Below, piece after piece: positions 36,594 through 45,899 of a stretch of DNA of 64,000 bases. Below the pieces are notes generated by a model. That model was not told the origin of the DNA. It searched no databases and saw nothing but the letters and a program-made list of their open reading frames with translations. Each line of letters starts with the position of its first letter. The stretch's first letter is position 1. The translations under genes and the position numbers were made by a program. Origin of the DNA: Larkinella rosea (GTDB taxonomy: Bacteria; Bacteroidota; Bacteroidia; Cytophagales; Spirosomataceae); the NCBI RefSeq assembly GCF_003858635.1, contig NZ_RQJO01000007.1:807941-871940 (forward strand), written 5' to 3'.

Positions 36594-39500
36594 TCAAGTG
36601 GAAAGCTCATTCGGTAGGATAACCCGTGCGGTAGTGCCCTGGCCTTCCTGACTTTCGATCGTCAGACTTCCTCTATGCAATTCTACAAACTGACGGGCAA
36701 TGACGAGTCCCAGACCCGTGCCATGGATGCCGGTTGTGTTTCGAGCCCGGAAAAATGCCTGAAACAAAGACGGAAGATCGGCCTCCGGTATTCCGATTCC
36801 ATCGTCAATGACTTGAATCGTGACCTGGCTTTTCTGGAAAGTCAGAAAAAGTTTTACGCCATCGATCGAGAATTTAACGGCGTTCGAAAGGAGGTTGACG
36901 AGGACATGGCCGATTAATTTAGCATCGGCAAATACCTTGCCGGGTGTTCCGAAAACCCGTATCTGGATCGTTCGGCCCTGCTGGCTGAAGTGGGTGGCAA
37001 TTACCTGACGGCATACTTCCAGCATATCCATCCAGTAGGGTTGGAAAACCGTTTTTCCGGCATCGATCTTGCCAATTGTCAGCATGTCGGACAACAGATC
37101 GCCAAAATTTTGAATTTCTTTCTGAATAATATTCAGATGGGACAGAATGGACGAATGAGTGGTTGCTGCGGGATGGTTTATGTACCAGCGGATCAAGTCG
37201 ACGCTGGATTGGATGGTCATCAGCGGTGTTCGAAATTCGTGGGAAGCGGTCGAAACAAACTGGGATTTCAGTTTATTCAGCTCCAGTTCCCGATCCAAAG
37301 TCTGTTGTAAAACGATTTCTTTCTCTTTTTGACTGGTAATATCGTTGGCAATTCCGATGTACCGCAAGGGTTTTCCGTTGTCATCCCATTTAATAAAACT
37401 CCGGACCGATACCCAGCGGTGGCCGGGCTGGGAACCGGTTATTCGGTACTGCACTTCCACTTCCTGACCGGATTGCATCCGCTGCAGAAAGGCTACCGCC
37501 AGCGGGCGGTCTTCTGCCAGAACCGCATCGAGGAAGCTGGCCGGATTCTCATACAATGCCTGACTTGAGCAGCCCCAGATGCGTTCATAAGCCGGATTGA
37601 CATACAAAAGCTGGTAGGGATCCGCCGAATAAATCCAGAACACTTCGTCGACGTTTTCCGCGATCTGGCGGAATCGCTGTTCGCTTTCCCGCAACGCGAT
37701 CTCGGCTTCAATTCGTTCGGTAACATCCCAGGCTACGCCCAGACCCTGAACCGGATTCCCCCGGGCATCCCGAATCAGCAATCCTTTGCTTTCCACGTAA
37801 CGGATGACGCCATCCGGCCGGAAGATCCGGGCCACGTTCGAAATCACATTGCCTTCCACCCGCAGGTGGGAGTTATTTAGGAAAGAAGGCAGGTCATCCG
37901 GGTGAATGATTTCCATGTATTTCGTCAGGCTCCAGTCGGGCTGCTCATGCTCAAACCCGTGAATCGCCCAAAGGCGTTGATCCCAAAACAGGCGATTGTT
38001 AGCCAGATCATCCTCCCAGATTCCTTGCCCAACAGCCTGGGTAGCCAGTTGCAGCCGCTGATTCAGTTTCTGAAGCTGCGTCATCGCTTCCTGCCGTTCG
38101 GTGATGTCACGGGCGGAGGCATAAATGATTTTATTGACTCCGACAGCGTTCCATTCCACCACCCGGTAAGTACCGTCTTTTTTTCGGAACTGATTGATTT
38201 GGCAGCGAATCGGATGGTGGGGGATAATATCGCGGAGATTGCGGGCGACGGATGCCTGCTCGGCAGGATGCACTAAATCAATCAATGAAACCGAAACCAG
38301 TTCTTCCGCCGAATAACCCAGTGTCATTTCCCAGGCCTGATTGACTTTTTGAATTGAGCCATCGGAACGGATGATGCAGTGCATATCCAGTGCCCCTTCA
38401 AAAAACGTCTTCAGCTCTTGGTCCTTTTCGGCCAGATTGGTCCGGGCCGCTTTTAATGCGGAAATGTCCGTTGCGATCCCTACATACCCGATCAGATTAT
38501 GCTCGTTGTCTTGTAATATACTGGTTGCCAGAAGGATGGGAATGGCGTTGCCGGTTTTGTCGATCGCCAGGCATTCACTGTAGAAATAGCCCTGTGAAGC
38601 CAAAGCAAGCTGAAAAAAATCCGATGCGGGGCCGGACGACTCGGTTTGCCGGTAGGAAATGAGCGGAATCGGATCGTCTGCTGAGGTAAATTCAATGTGA
38701 GAAACGCGGCCAATCAGTTCTTCGGCTGTGTAGCCCAATAATTTTTCGCAGGCCTGGTTCGCCGTCTGGATGACCCCATGAATATCCGTCGACAGAATAG
38801 CCTGACCGGCGTGTTCCAGGATCGCCTGTTGCATTGCCGACAACTGAGTGATTTCCCGGGTGCGTTCGGCCACTCGCAGTTCCAATTGTTCAGTGTAGTG
38901 GTTAATCTGCTCATCCAGGTGCTGCTGGGACAAAACAATGGCTAGCTGACTGGCTACTTCCTGCGCAATCTCCAAGTGTTCGTTTGCAAAGAAATTAGGA
39001 ACTACGGATAGGAGGGTAAACGCACCGATGCACTTTTGCCTGAGGAAGAGTGGCAGGACGACCAGTGACCGGAAGCCCCTGCCATACAGGCCCAGTTCGG
39101 GAGGAATTCCGGCCGTGTCGGGTCGCATGACCGGAAAATACGTTGCCTGGCCCATGGGTTGGGCCAGGTCCAGCAGGTAGTGGGTCGAAAAACTGACGCC
39201 GGGATTCGCTTCCAAGACCCCTTCCGCCAATCGACATTCGGCGGTTGCAATCCCCTTGGATTCGTCAATCCAGAAAACCGTCAGGCGTTCGCAGGGCACC
39301 ATGGCGTTGATATGTCGCATGGCCATCAAGAGGGGAGATTGATCCGTTGATCGAGGGCTTAACAGGGCTTGGTCGATCGCCCGAAGTCCTTCCAATCGTT
39401 GGTTGATTCGCCGGAGCATGCCTTTCTGTTCCAGAATGTGCTGGCGGTGCTTCGAGTCGGTGATGTCCAAGGCCGTAATCAACAGCCCATCGTATTTTTT

Positions 39501-39830
39501 ACTGACCGAAACTTCGACCCAGCGAAGCTGTGTCCCAATCGGGTATTCCCGCTCAAAGCGCTGGGATTCGCCGGTTTGGTAGACCTGAACATACCGGTCG
39601 AAAATGCCATTCGTTACTAAAGCGGGATAAAGCCGTAACATGGTCATTTCCTGAACTTGGGCCGGATTTAACGTCAACAACTCATGGGCCATGTTATTGC
39701 CCCAGATGTATCGAAAATCCGTAACCTTCTCGTGGTCTAAAAAGGGTTCACAATACAGAACCGCAACCGGAACACTGTCCAGAATACTTTCCAACTGCTG
39801 GATGTGGCCTTTATTATCGGATTGCCGCAT
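36594..39830 (-). CDS. Multi-PAS/GAF sensor histidine kinase
   Basis: 1078 residues, all cytoplasmic. An N-terminal PAS (about 8-120) is followed by a GAF domain (about 165-315, with ERLTVFWIDESKGIATAECR), then a chain of about four PAS/PAC domains (335-840), including VSHIEFTSADDP and IRCQINQFRKKDGTYRVVEW. The HisKA domain has ASHEFRTPLMTIQ (His864), and the ATPase domain has VLVNLLSNAVKFS and GTGLGLVIARQFVEL. There is no fused receiver; the receiver-kinase genes on either side are likely partners. The stacked PAS/GAF modules imply several inputs. Confidence 0.93.
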   Translation of the reverse strand: MRQSDNKGHIQQLESILDSVPVAVLYCEPFLDHEKVTDFRYIWGNNMAHELLTLNPAQVQEMTMLRLYPALVTNGIFDRYVQVYQTGESQRFEREYPIGTQLRWVEVSVSKKYDGLLITALDITDSKHRQHILEQKGMLRRINQRLEGLRAIDQALLSPRSTDQSPLLMAMRHINAMVPCERLTVFWIDESKGIATAECRLAEGVLEANPGVSFSTHYLLDLAQPMGQATYFPVMRPDTAGIPPELGLYGRGFRSLVVLPLFLRQKCIGAFTLLSVVPNFFANEHLEIAQEVASQLAIVLSQQHLDEQINHYTEQLELRVAERTREITQLSAMQQAILEHAGQAILSTDIHGVIQTANQACEKLLGYTAEELIGRVSHIEFTSADDPIPLISYRQTESSGPASDFFQLALASQGYFYSECLAIDKTGNAIPILLATSILQDNEHNLIGYVGIATDISALKAARTNLAEKDQELKTFFEGALDMHCIIRSDGSIQKVNQAWEMTLGYSAEELVSVSLIDLVHPAEQASVARNLRDIIPHHPIRCQINQFRKKDGTYRVVEWNAVGVNKIIYASARDITERQEAMTQLQKLNQRLQLATQAVGQGIWEDDLANNRLFWDQRLWAIHGFEHEQPDWSLTKYMEIIHPDDLPSFLNNSHLRVEGNVISNVARIFRPDGVIRYVESKGLLIRDARGNPVQGLGVAWDVTERIEAEIALRESEQRFRQIAENVDEVFWIYSADPYQLLYVNPAYERIWGCSSQALYENPASFLDAVLAEDRPLAVAFLQRMQSGQEVEVQYRITGSQPGHRWVSVRSFIKWDDNGKPLRYIGIANDITSQKEKEIVLQQTLDRELELNKLKSQFVSTASHEFRTPLMTIQSSVDLIRWYINHPAATTHSSILSHLNIIQKEIQNFGDLLSDMLTIGKIDAGKTVFQPYWMDMLEVCRQVIATHFSQQGRTIQIRVFGTPGKVFADAKLIGHVLVNLLSNAVKFSIDGVKLFLTFQKSQVTIQVIDDGIGIPEADLPSLFQAFFRARNTTGIHGTGLGLVIARQFVELHRGSLTIESQEGQGTTARVILPNELST

Positions 39831-39883
39831 GAACGTAGGATAAAATGGCTATTGGATGCCATTGAAGCTGATTAATTCCGTTA

Positions 39884-40966
39884 CTACCTGGAGGGTAGCC
39901 AAACCATTGCTTTGGTGGAACCATCCGGATACCCTGCGATAGAGATGGATCCCTGGTTCAGTTCAACCAGCTTTTTTACAATGATCAGACCCAGACCGCA
40001 ACCCGCGCGATCATATCCAAGTTGGCGGCTCGTCTTTAGTACAGTATCTTCAACCAGCCGGAACATCGGTCCTTTATTGGAAATAATCAACCGGTAGCCT
40101 TCTCCCTCCGGATAGCCGTCAATGGTGATCCCTGAAGGGTCCGAATACTTGGCCGCATTGTCAAGCAGTTCCTGCAAAATAGTGATCAGATTCTCCTCAG
40201 AAATGCCCAGTTTTGTTTCCTTCACATTGACCCGGCAGCTTATTTTCAGGTCTTGACGGTTTTCTACTAACCGGAATTGCTCTTTAATCAGGTTCGCGGA
40301 AATGAATGTCGAGCCATTCGTATAAAACCGGTAGTCTGGGTGAGATGGATTCAAAAGCTGAAGAGTCTCCACGAGTGTTAGATTTTGTACGGATCGTTTC
40401 AGCCGCAATCCGCAGACCCGGATCATCTCCAGCATCGAAACCATATCTTCACTTTCAAATTCGTCGAGATGGTTTATCAGAAAAGTTGACATCCCAATAA
40501 CCCCATCCAGCGAAGTATTATATTCGTTTCCGGAAATTTGGGCAATCTTCAGATGTTGTTCCGTTAGTTGAGCCTGTAAGCTTGCTTTTCTTAATTCTTC
40601 CCGCGTAATGCGGCTTTCGACGGCTTGTAACAGACTTTCGCCAGTAAACGGTTTGGTCAGGTAGTCATCTGCCCCCATAGCCATGCCAAACCGCAGATCC
40701 TTCAAGTCGCTCTTGGCCGTCAGAAACATAAAGGGCGTATTGGCCAGAGATCGATTGGTACGAATGGTTTCCAGAACCTGAAGTCCATCCATATTGGGCA
40801 TCATGATGTCACAGAGAATTAAATCCGGTCGCGCCAGAATAGCCTGGGTAATTCCCTGTTTGCCATCGGGTGCTGTTTCAACCGAAAATCCATTCAGGCG
40901 TAACCATTCGGCCACATTTTCACGTACTTGTTCTTCGTCTTCAATAATAAGAATCTGGGATGACAT
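39884..40966 (-). CDS. Receiver domain-histidine kinase fusion with lost phospho-histidine
   Basis: The ATG at 40966 gives 360 residues, colinear with the paralogue at 35273-36376. The receiver keeps Asp53 (LILCDIMMPNMDG). At residue 147 the kinase motif reads SGNEYNTSLDG; the paralogue has ATHEYNTPLNG, so histidine is replaced by asparagine (codon AAC). The ATPase part is retained (LQELLDNAAKYS, AGCGLGLIIVKKLVEL). It cannot autophosphorylate in the usual way and may act as an allosteric partner or be decaying. It ends 54 bases before the start of the PAS/GAF kinase on the same strand. Confidence 0.9.
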   Translation of the reverse strand: MSSQILIIEDEEQVRENVAEWLRLNGFSVETAPDGKQGITQAILARPDLILCDIMMPNMDGLQVLETIRTNRSLANTPFMFLTAKSDLKDLRFGMAMGADDYLTKPFTGESLLQAVESRITREELRKASLQAQLTEQHLKIAQISGNEYNTSLDGVIGMSTFLINHLDEFESEDMVSMLEMIRVCGLRLKRSVQNLTLVETLQLLNPSHPDYRFYTNGSTFISANLIKEQFRLVENRQDLKISCRVNVKETKLGISEENLITILQELLDNAAKYSDPSGITIDGYPEGEGYRLIISNKGPMFRLVEDTVLKTSRQLGYDRAGCGLGLIIVKKLVELNQGSISIAGYPDGSTKAMVWLPSR

Positions 40967-41625
40967 ACTGAATAAAACAATTAAGATGAATAGAGATATA
41001 TTATAGGCCATTAACCATTGACTACCAGACAATTAAAAACAAGTTCCTGGAAGGTTCAATCTGAAAAGGATGCGTACTTATCGGACAAAATTATGTAAAA
41101 AGGGGAGGGGTCTTTCTGATCTAAAAGAGAAATTATATTGATAAAAATCAATAATTTGGATGGCCCAGATCAGGAACTATTATATAACTAATTGACAGGT
41201 CAAAATGTAATGGATTAGTTAAGAAGTAATAAACTTAGTCGGCAATCGTGTAAAATAAGCTTCAACTGAAAACATTTTTCTAGCTCGCTGAAGGAGTACT
41301 TACACCAAAAAAGCGACGTAGCTGAACGAAAGGAATTGCATTGGTCTGACGAAACCTTACTAATTATTTGGAAAAACCTGATTTAGCAAAACGGACCTTA
41401 CAGGGAGACACTCTTGGATACCAAAAAATCTGAAACCGCAATTTTGAAGTTGGATTTCTTAGTAATGCAAGGGAGGATATAATAAAGCTAGTTAACATAA
41501 TATAAATTATACAACAATTAAATATGGCTATAGTAAAGCTTTAAATAACCTTGTAATATTCTGATAGATAGGTAATTATGTAATATAGTGTTAATGAACG
41601 ATTTATGGATTCACGTGGAACAGTT
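40967..41625. other. Long AT-rich intergenic region
   Basis: About 660 AT-rich bases with no coding frame that I can support, between the receiver-kinase gene and the B12 operon's end. It holds the promoter region of the minus-strand kinase cluster; no clear promoter, terminator or RNA gene is seen. A dispersed repeat begins at its right edge. Confidence 0.5.
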
Positions 41626-41673
41626 AGTGTTGTTTCGCAGAGTCAAGCAAAGGAATTTTAGCGTTTAGCAGAG
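41626..41673. repeat. Single-arm copy of the GCAGAGTTAAGC repeat family
   Basis: About 48 bases similar to the left arm of the inverted repeat at 10918-11026 (shared TGTTTCGCAGAGT and AGCAGAG blocks). The second arm is missing. The stop codon of the PP-loop ATPase gene (41658) falls inside it, so the last codons of that gene come from the repeat. Confidence 0.7.
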
Positions 41674-42353
41674 ATTAAATCCTGAAAGATAAAATCCGTA
41701 TCCCATTGGCCGGTTTTCGGATACGAGCGCCGAACGGTTTCACCCAGCTGAAATGCCACCGGTTTTGTAAATAAAGGACCGTCGTAAACAAACGAATGAT
41801 ACTCGCCATTTTCGCCACACGGATCGACGCTCGCGGGCAGATCATTTAAAATCGTGTCATCGAGTTCGCGACCCACCCAGGTTTTTGGTAAGTAATTTTC
41901 GTTGACACAAACCAGCACAGCTTTAAACCCCGATTGAACAAATTTCGCCAGCAATACCACCGTATTTTGATTCCACAACGGAAAAACCGCCTGCAAGCCA
42001 ATCGCGTTCAGCTGTTGTTCGCGATAGTGACGCAAGTCTTCCAGAAAAATGTCGCCGTAAATCACGTGCGTGATTCCCTGATTTTTGAATTCCGTCAATC
42101 GCTGAGCTACCAGTGAATGATAAATTTCTATCGAGACATCGCCCGGAAATTCCAGCGTGTACAACGGCAATCCAAGGGCTTCGGCCTGCATTTCGATCAG
42201 TTCCGTGCGAACACCGTGCATACTCACCCGGCCAAACTCTTTATTGACATTGGTGAGGAGTCCGACGATTTCGTATTGGGCAGACTGACGGCAAAAAAAG
42301 AGAGCGAGGGCCGAATCCTTGCCCCCGCTCCAACTAAGAATGGCTTTCTTCAT
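41658..42353 (-). CDS. PP-loop ATPase of the diphthine-ammonia ligase (ATP_bind_4) family
   Basis: 231 residues starting KKAILSWSGGKDSALALFF; SGGKDS at 9-14 is the PP-loop that binds ATP for adenylation. YGDIFLEDLRHYRE and DPCGENGEYHSFVYDGPLF are the other family blocks. In archaea and eukaryotes this family makes diphthamide, but bacteria lack that modification. As third gene behind a cobalamin riboswitch, after BtuB and a BtuG-like protein, it may act in corrinoid salvage, for example by an amidation or ligation step; this is inference from context. Its 3' end lies in a dispersed repeat. Confidence 0.88.
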   Translation of the reverse strand: MKKAILSWSGGKDSALALFFCRQSAQYEIVGLLTNVNKEFGRVSMHGVRTELIEMQAEALGLPLYTLEFPGDVSIEIYHSLVAQRLTEFKNQGITHVIYGDIFLEDLRHYREQQLNAIGLQAVFPLWNQNTVVLLAKFVQSGFKAVLVCVNENYLPKTWVGRELDDTILNDLPASVDPCGENGEYHSFVYDGPLFTKPVAFQLGETVRRSYPKTGQWDTDFIFQDLISAKR

Positions 42354-42368
42354 ACAGGTAAATTCGGT

Positions 42369-42396
42369 GTAGAGACGCGATTAATCGCGTCTCTAC
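42369..42396. repeat. Perfect 28-base palindrome, copy 1
   Basis: The sequence is GTAGAGACGCGATT followed by its exact reverse complement. The same 28 bases occur at 45466-45493. This copy lies between the second and third genes of the B12 operon, so it would form a hairpin in that transcript. Confidence 0.95.
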
Positions 42397-42402
42397 AGTG
42401 TT

Positions 42403-43512
42403 TTATTTAAAATAAAATGCGGAAGGTGCAATCTCAGCTTTGACTGAATCGATCAAGGTTCCGCTGGATTGGTAGCGCAACACGTAACCGGCCTGTTTGT
42501 ATGACGGGGTCACCCCACCGTAAATAATGCCGGTTTTGGTATCAATGTCCAAACCGCTGAATAATCGCTTAATAAAAGGTGTCGTGGTCGGCACACTCGT
42601 ATCGTTTACAGAAAACCGGTACAAATCGCCAAATTCCTTGTAATTCGCATCGTAATAACTACCGACGAAATAAAAATACTGCTTGTCGGCACTCAGCCGG
42701 AATTTCGATGGCGATTTCGATTTGTCCGTTCCAATTTTCAGGCGGTTTTCGACAACCTTGTTTTGGGTATTGACACGGACCAGTTCCCCCGCCGAATAGA
42801 CCCACAACTTGCCGTTCGCATCGACAGCCACCGGATTGGGATTGGCCCCAATTTCAATACCGGATTTGAGTTGATCGGTGGTTATGTCGATCACCGACAA
42901 TTGGGTGACACCGCCCGTTGAACCGGCAAATACCTCGCTGCCCGCCAGGATGAGGGTCTCCACTCCTTTCACCGCCGGAATTTTCTTCGTTACCGTATTG
43001 GTCGTTAAATCCACCACGGCTATATAACCTGGATCTTTGTAAAATGTGCCGTTGGAATAATCGCCGGAAACATCCCAGCAACTGACGTATACCTTGTTGG
43101 CACTCACCCGAACCGCCGAACGCGGGTTTTCAATTTCCGGCGATTTCAGCGTTGCCAGCGATTTAAAGGTATTCGCATCCACAATTTCAACTTTATCCTG
43201 ACGCGCCGTCGTGTTATCCACCAAAATCAGCCCCTTGCCATCCGCTTCGGTATAGCCTTGTACTCCGCCGGTTAACGATCGCTGGTTCACCTGGTTAAAA
43301 ATATCGTAGGAAGCGGTTGCACCTGAAGGCGGCAAATACGTGATCGTACCGTTGTTGTCAGTGAAATTACCGGAATTGACAACCAGCACACCGGAACCGT
43401 ACGGCACAGCAGCTGGATCATCGGAATTGTTGGTACAGGACCCGTTCAGAATTACCAGCAGACCCAGCGCTAGTTTCAATTGGACCGATGATGCGGTTTT
43501 TGTTTTCTTCAT
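42403..43512 (-). CDS. BtuG-like surface lipoprotein (DUF5074/YncE-type beta-propeller)
   Basis: 369 residues with a lipoprotein signal ending in LNGSC (Cys26). The rest is a repeating beta-propeller of the DUF5074/YncE kind, with blades such as GVLVVNSGNFTDNNGTITY, IAVVDLTTNTVTKKIPAV and NPNPVAVDANGKLWVYSAG. In Bacteroidota, BtuG proteins of this build sit on the BtuB receptor and capture cobalamin with very high affinity. The gene overlaps the end of the TonB receptor gene by four bases and lies in a riboswitch-controlled operon, which supports a BtuG role. Sequence alone does not prove cobalamin binding. Confidence 0.85.
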   Translation of the reverse strand: MKKTKTASSVQLKLALGLLVILNGSCTNNSDDPAAVPYGSGVLVVNSGNFTDNNGTITYLPPSGATASYDIFNQVNQRSLTGGVQGYTEADGKGLILVDNTTARQDKVEIVDANTFKSLATLKSPEIENPRSAVRVSANKVYVSCWDVSGDYSNGTFYKDPGYIAVVDLTTNTVTKKIPAVKGVETLILAGSEVFAGSTGGVTQLSVIDITTDQLKSGIEIGANPNPVAVDANGKLWVYSAGELVRVNTQNKVVENRLKIGTDKSKSPSKFRLSADKQYFYFVGSYYDANYKEFGDLYRFSVNDTSVPTTTPFIKRLFSGLDIDTKTGIIYGGVTPSYKQAGYVLRYQSSGTLIDSVKAEIAPSAFYFK

Positions 43513-45428
43513 TGTTTTGTGGTATTCAGATTACAGATTAATTGAATGGAAAAATGGCGCCCCGGCATCGCGTTGCGCTTGACGTTGAGGTAGACGGTAT
43601 CAAACAGATTATTGATTTGTCCCTGAATGCGCGTCTCGACCGGTCCGAGTTTTACCTCCGTTTCCAGCAAGACGTTTGTAAGCAGGTAACCGCGCAAAAA
43701 CTGAATGTTGTCGAAGGTGATGTATTGCCGGGAATTAACCTGATTCTGGATAGTCAGGCGGTTTTTACCGTGGGCAACATAGGCCGAAAACCGTCCGGTG
43801 TGTTTGGGAACATAGACAAGTTGTTTCCCAATGATATCCTGCGCGTAGACGTTGTAAACCCGTTCCTGGCTCGAGCGGTTCAGGGCGTACCCAAGCGTCA
43901 GGCCCGATTGCCAGCGGGGTGTCATGTAATTCAGCGAACCATTCCACTCCAGGCCACGGGAGACCACCAGTTGAAGGTTTTCAACGCGATACCCATAGTC
44001 CGGATTCCAGTACGACCAATCGTCGATGCGGTTTCGGAAAACTGTTGTTTCGGTTGAAAGCGAAAACCGCTCGTTCGGCCGCCATTGTTCCGCGATACCG
44101 GCTTCCAGATTGAATCCATTTTCCGGCCGAATGTCCGGATTGCCCAATACTTTCCAATACCGTTCGTTCAGGGTCGGAACGCGGTAACTTCGGGCGATGG
44201 ATCCTTTCGCAGTCAGGCTACTTTGAGCGGTTTTTATAATCAGGTATTCGGCTCCGACGGATGGCGTAATCGGTGGATCGTAGCGCGTGACAAAGGCCTG
44301 CCGGAGGTTGGCAGAAAACAACCAGCGACTCAGTTCCAGTCGCGCCAGGGCAAACAGATCGGCGCGATTTTCCTGAATCGGCTGGTCGCCATACCCATCC
44401 ACCCGGGTTCGGTAGTGCGACCATTCTCCCCCTACCCGTAGCGAAATCCGTCCGGTTTTTACCGGTATCGTAAATTCCCGTTCTATTCGACTGATTAGTC
44501 GATCGGTTTCGGAATGACTGGGATTGGTAAAGTTTCCGCGCGCATAATCAATGATGTCCCGAATCCAGCCGAGCCGTAGCGTGAGTTTGTTCGTCTCATA
44601 GGTTGTTAAAAACCGGTAGGATTGCGAGCGGGTTCGCTCCCGGACAGTCGTGTCGAAGGGGGTTACCGTCAGGTCATTGTCGGTGAGCCAGATATTGACC
44701 GACAATTGCTGATTTTTCCGATTGCGAATATACAGGTCCTGGATAAAGCCCTTCTGTTTCGTGATCGACTGCTCGACAAAGTAGTTCCCGCGTTCGCGAT
44801 AGGGATAATCATTGTGGGCATCGGTCGTATAAAAGAAGGTTTTCCCGGCGATCTGACTGTTTTTTCCGGCCGGACTGACAAACTTGGCACCCACCTGAGT
44901 CGTATAATTTCGGAAGCTGGCGACTTTTTGTCCCGCCGAAATCAGAAAACCGGGCTGTTTCCATTTTGGATTACTCATCAACAGGATACTGCCACCGACT
45001 GCATCGGAACCTACGCAACTGGCCGATGAGCCGTATTGAACCGCCAACTGATCGAAACCGGCAACGGGAAGCGTTGAAAAATCGGTCTGCCCGAGCGTGG
45101 GCTGGTTGATATTGATTCCGTTCCAGAGAACGGCCGTGTGATTGGACGAGGTTCCGCGGAAGGAGGCCGTTGCCAGTTGGCCGGTGCCGTATATTTTGAA
45201 CGCAATGGGTGTGGTATAGGTCAAAACATCCGTCAGATTTTGAAAACGGAATTGTTCCAGCGTTACCGAGTCGATCCGCTGCGTTTTTTGACCCGCCGAA
45301 AACCGTTCGGGCGTGGATCCGCGAATCGTTACCGTGGGCAACGTTTGGTCTGTACCGCTGGTTTGTCCGTTTGCAACAGAAAACGAACCGACCAGCAAGG
45401 ACAGGAAAACCCCGTCTCTAAACCGCAT
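43509..45428 (-). CDS. btuB: TonB-dependent outer-membrane cobalamin receptor
   Basis: 639 residues with a signal peptide (MRFRDGVFLSLLVGSFSVANG). The plug domain (about 30-150) shows VTIRGSTPERFS, ATASFRGTSSNHTAVLWNG and SDAVGGSILL, followed by a 22-strand-type barrel to the C terminus. It imports its ligand across the outer membrane with energy from TonB. The cobalamin riboswitch 120 bases upstream and the BtuG-like gene overlapping its end identify the ligand as vitamin B12 or a related corrinoid. A 40-base palindrome lies in the leader between riboswitch and start codon. Confidence 0.92.
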   Translation of the reverse strand: MRFRDGVFLSLLVGSFSVANGQTSGTDQTLPTVTIRGSTPERFSAGQKTQRIDSVTLEQFRFQNLTDVLTYTTPIAFKIYGTGQLATASFRGTSSNHTAVLWNGININQPTLGQTDFSTLPVAGFDQLAVQYGSSASCVGSDAVGGSILLMSNPKWKQPGFLISAGQKVASFRNYTTQVGAKFVSPAGKNSQIAGKTFFYTTDAHNDYPYRERGNYFVEQSITKQKGFIQDLYIRNRKNQQLSVNIWLTDNDLTVTPFDTTVRERTRSQSYRFLTTYETNKLTLRLGWIRDIIDYARGNFTNPSHSETDRLISRIEREFTIPVKTGRISLRVGGEWSHYRTRVDGYGDQPIQENRADLFALARLELSRWLFSANLRQAFVTRYDPPITPSVGAEYLIIKTAQSSLTAKGSIARSYRVPTLNERYWKVLGNPDIRPENGFNLEAGIAEQWRPNERFSLSTETTVFRNRIDDWSYWNPDYGYRVENLQLVVSRGLEWNGSLNYMTPRWQSGLTLGYALNRSSQERVYNVYAQDIIGKQLVYVPKHTGRFSAYVAHGKNRLTIQNQVNSRQYITFDNIQFLRGYLLTNVLLETEVKLGPVETRIQGQINNLFDTVYLNVKRNAMPGRHFSIQLICNLNTTKQ

Positions 45429-45459
45429 AGTGTGTCAACAATTTAAAATCGATTGCCTG

Positions 45460-45499
45460 ATTCCCGTAGAGACGCGATTAATCGCGTCTCTACGGGAAT
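45460..45499. repeat. Perfect 40-base palindrome containing copy 2 of the 28-base element
   Basis: The core 45466-45493 is identical to the palindrome at 42369-42396; here the symmetry extends six more bases on each side. It lies in the btuB leader RNA, downstream of the riboswitch. Confidence 0.95.
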
Positions 45500-45548
45500 T
45501 CCAATGCCATTTCCTTTACACCCGAAAGAAACGGCGCAAAATTAGCAT

Positions 45549-45724
45549 GTATCAAGGCAGGTCTCCTGGCTTACCTCCTGATTTCGGCCTTCCCATCCAA
45601 CACAAACGGACAGTGGCAAGTAGAAGAAATCAGCTTCAAGGGGTTTACAGTTGCGGGGACAGCGTCGGTTTTGCACCGACTTCCCTATTAAGCCATCGCT
45701 GAAAACATCAGGCGGCACCTCTTG
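45549..45724 (-). promoter_or_regulatory. Cobalamin riboswitch
   Basis: Read on the minus strand, the leader shows the conserved elements in order: AGAGGTGCC at the 5' end, GGGAAGTCGGTGCAAAACCG, CTGTCCCCGCAACTGTAA, the GCCACTG element, and a B12-box region AGCCAGGAGACCTGCC near the 3' end. This is the adenosylcobalamin-sensing class. It sits between a good promoter and btuB, and should shut down the operon when B12 is plentiful. Confidence 0.96.
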
Positions 45725-45727
45725 ACG

Positions 45728-45758
45728 CAAAGGTAACAGCTGGAAGAGGATTATCCAA
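45728..45758 (-). promoter_or_regulatory. Bacteroidota-type promoter of the B12 operon
   Basis: On the minus strand a TTG (45756-45758) is followed after 20 bases by TACCTTTG (45728-45735), fitting the Bacteroidota consensus TTG-N19-20-TAnnTTTG. Transcription would start just before the riboswitch. Confidence 0.7.
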
Positions 45759-45899
45759 TTCCGGTTTGTGGGGTTATCAATCAAAAACCGCTGTTGACCC
45801 ATTCGTTGGTACCGGTGGTCAATCTTTTTTTCGTTCCAATCGGCCATTTGCTTCTTTCGATGAGTGAACCTCGAATGGATTGAAAAAAGAAACTGTGTA

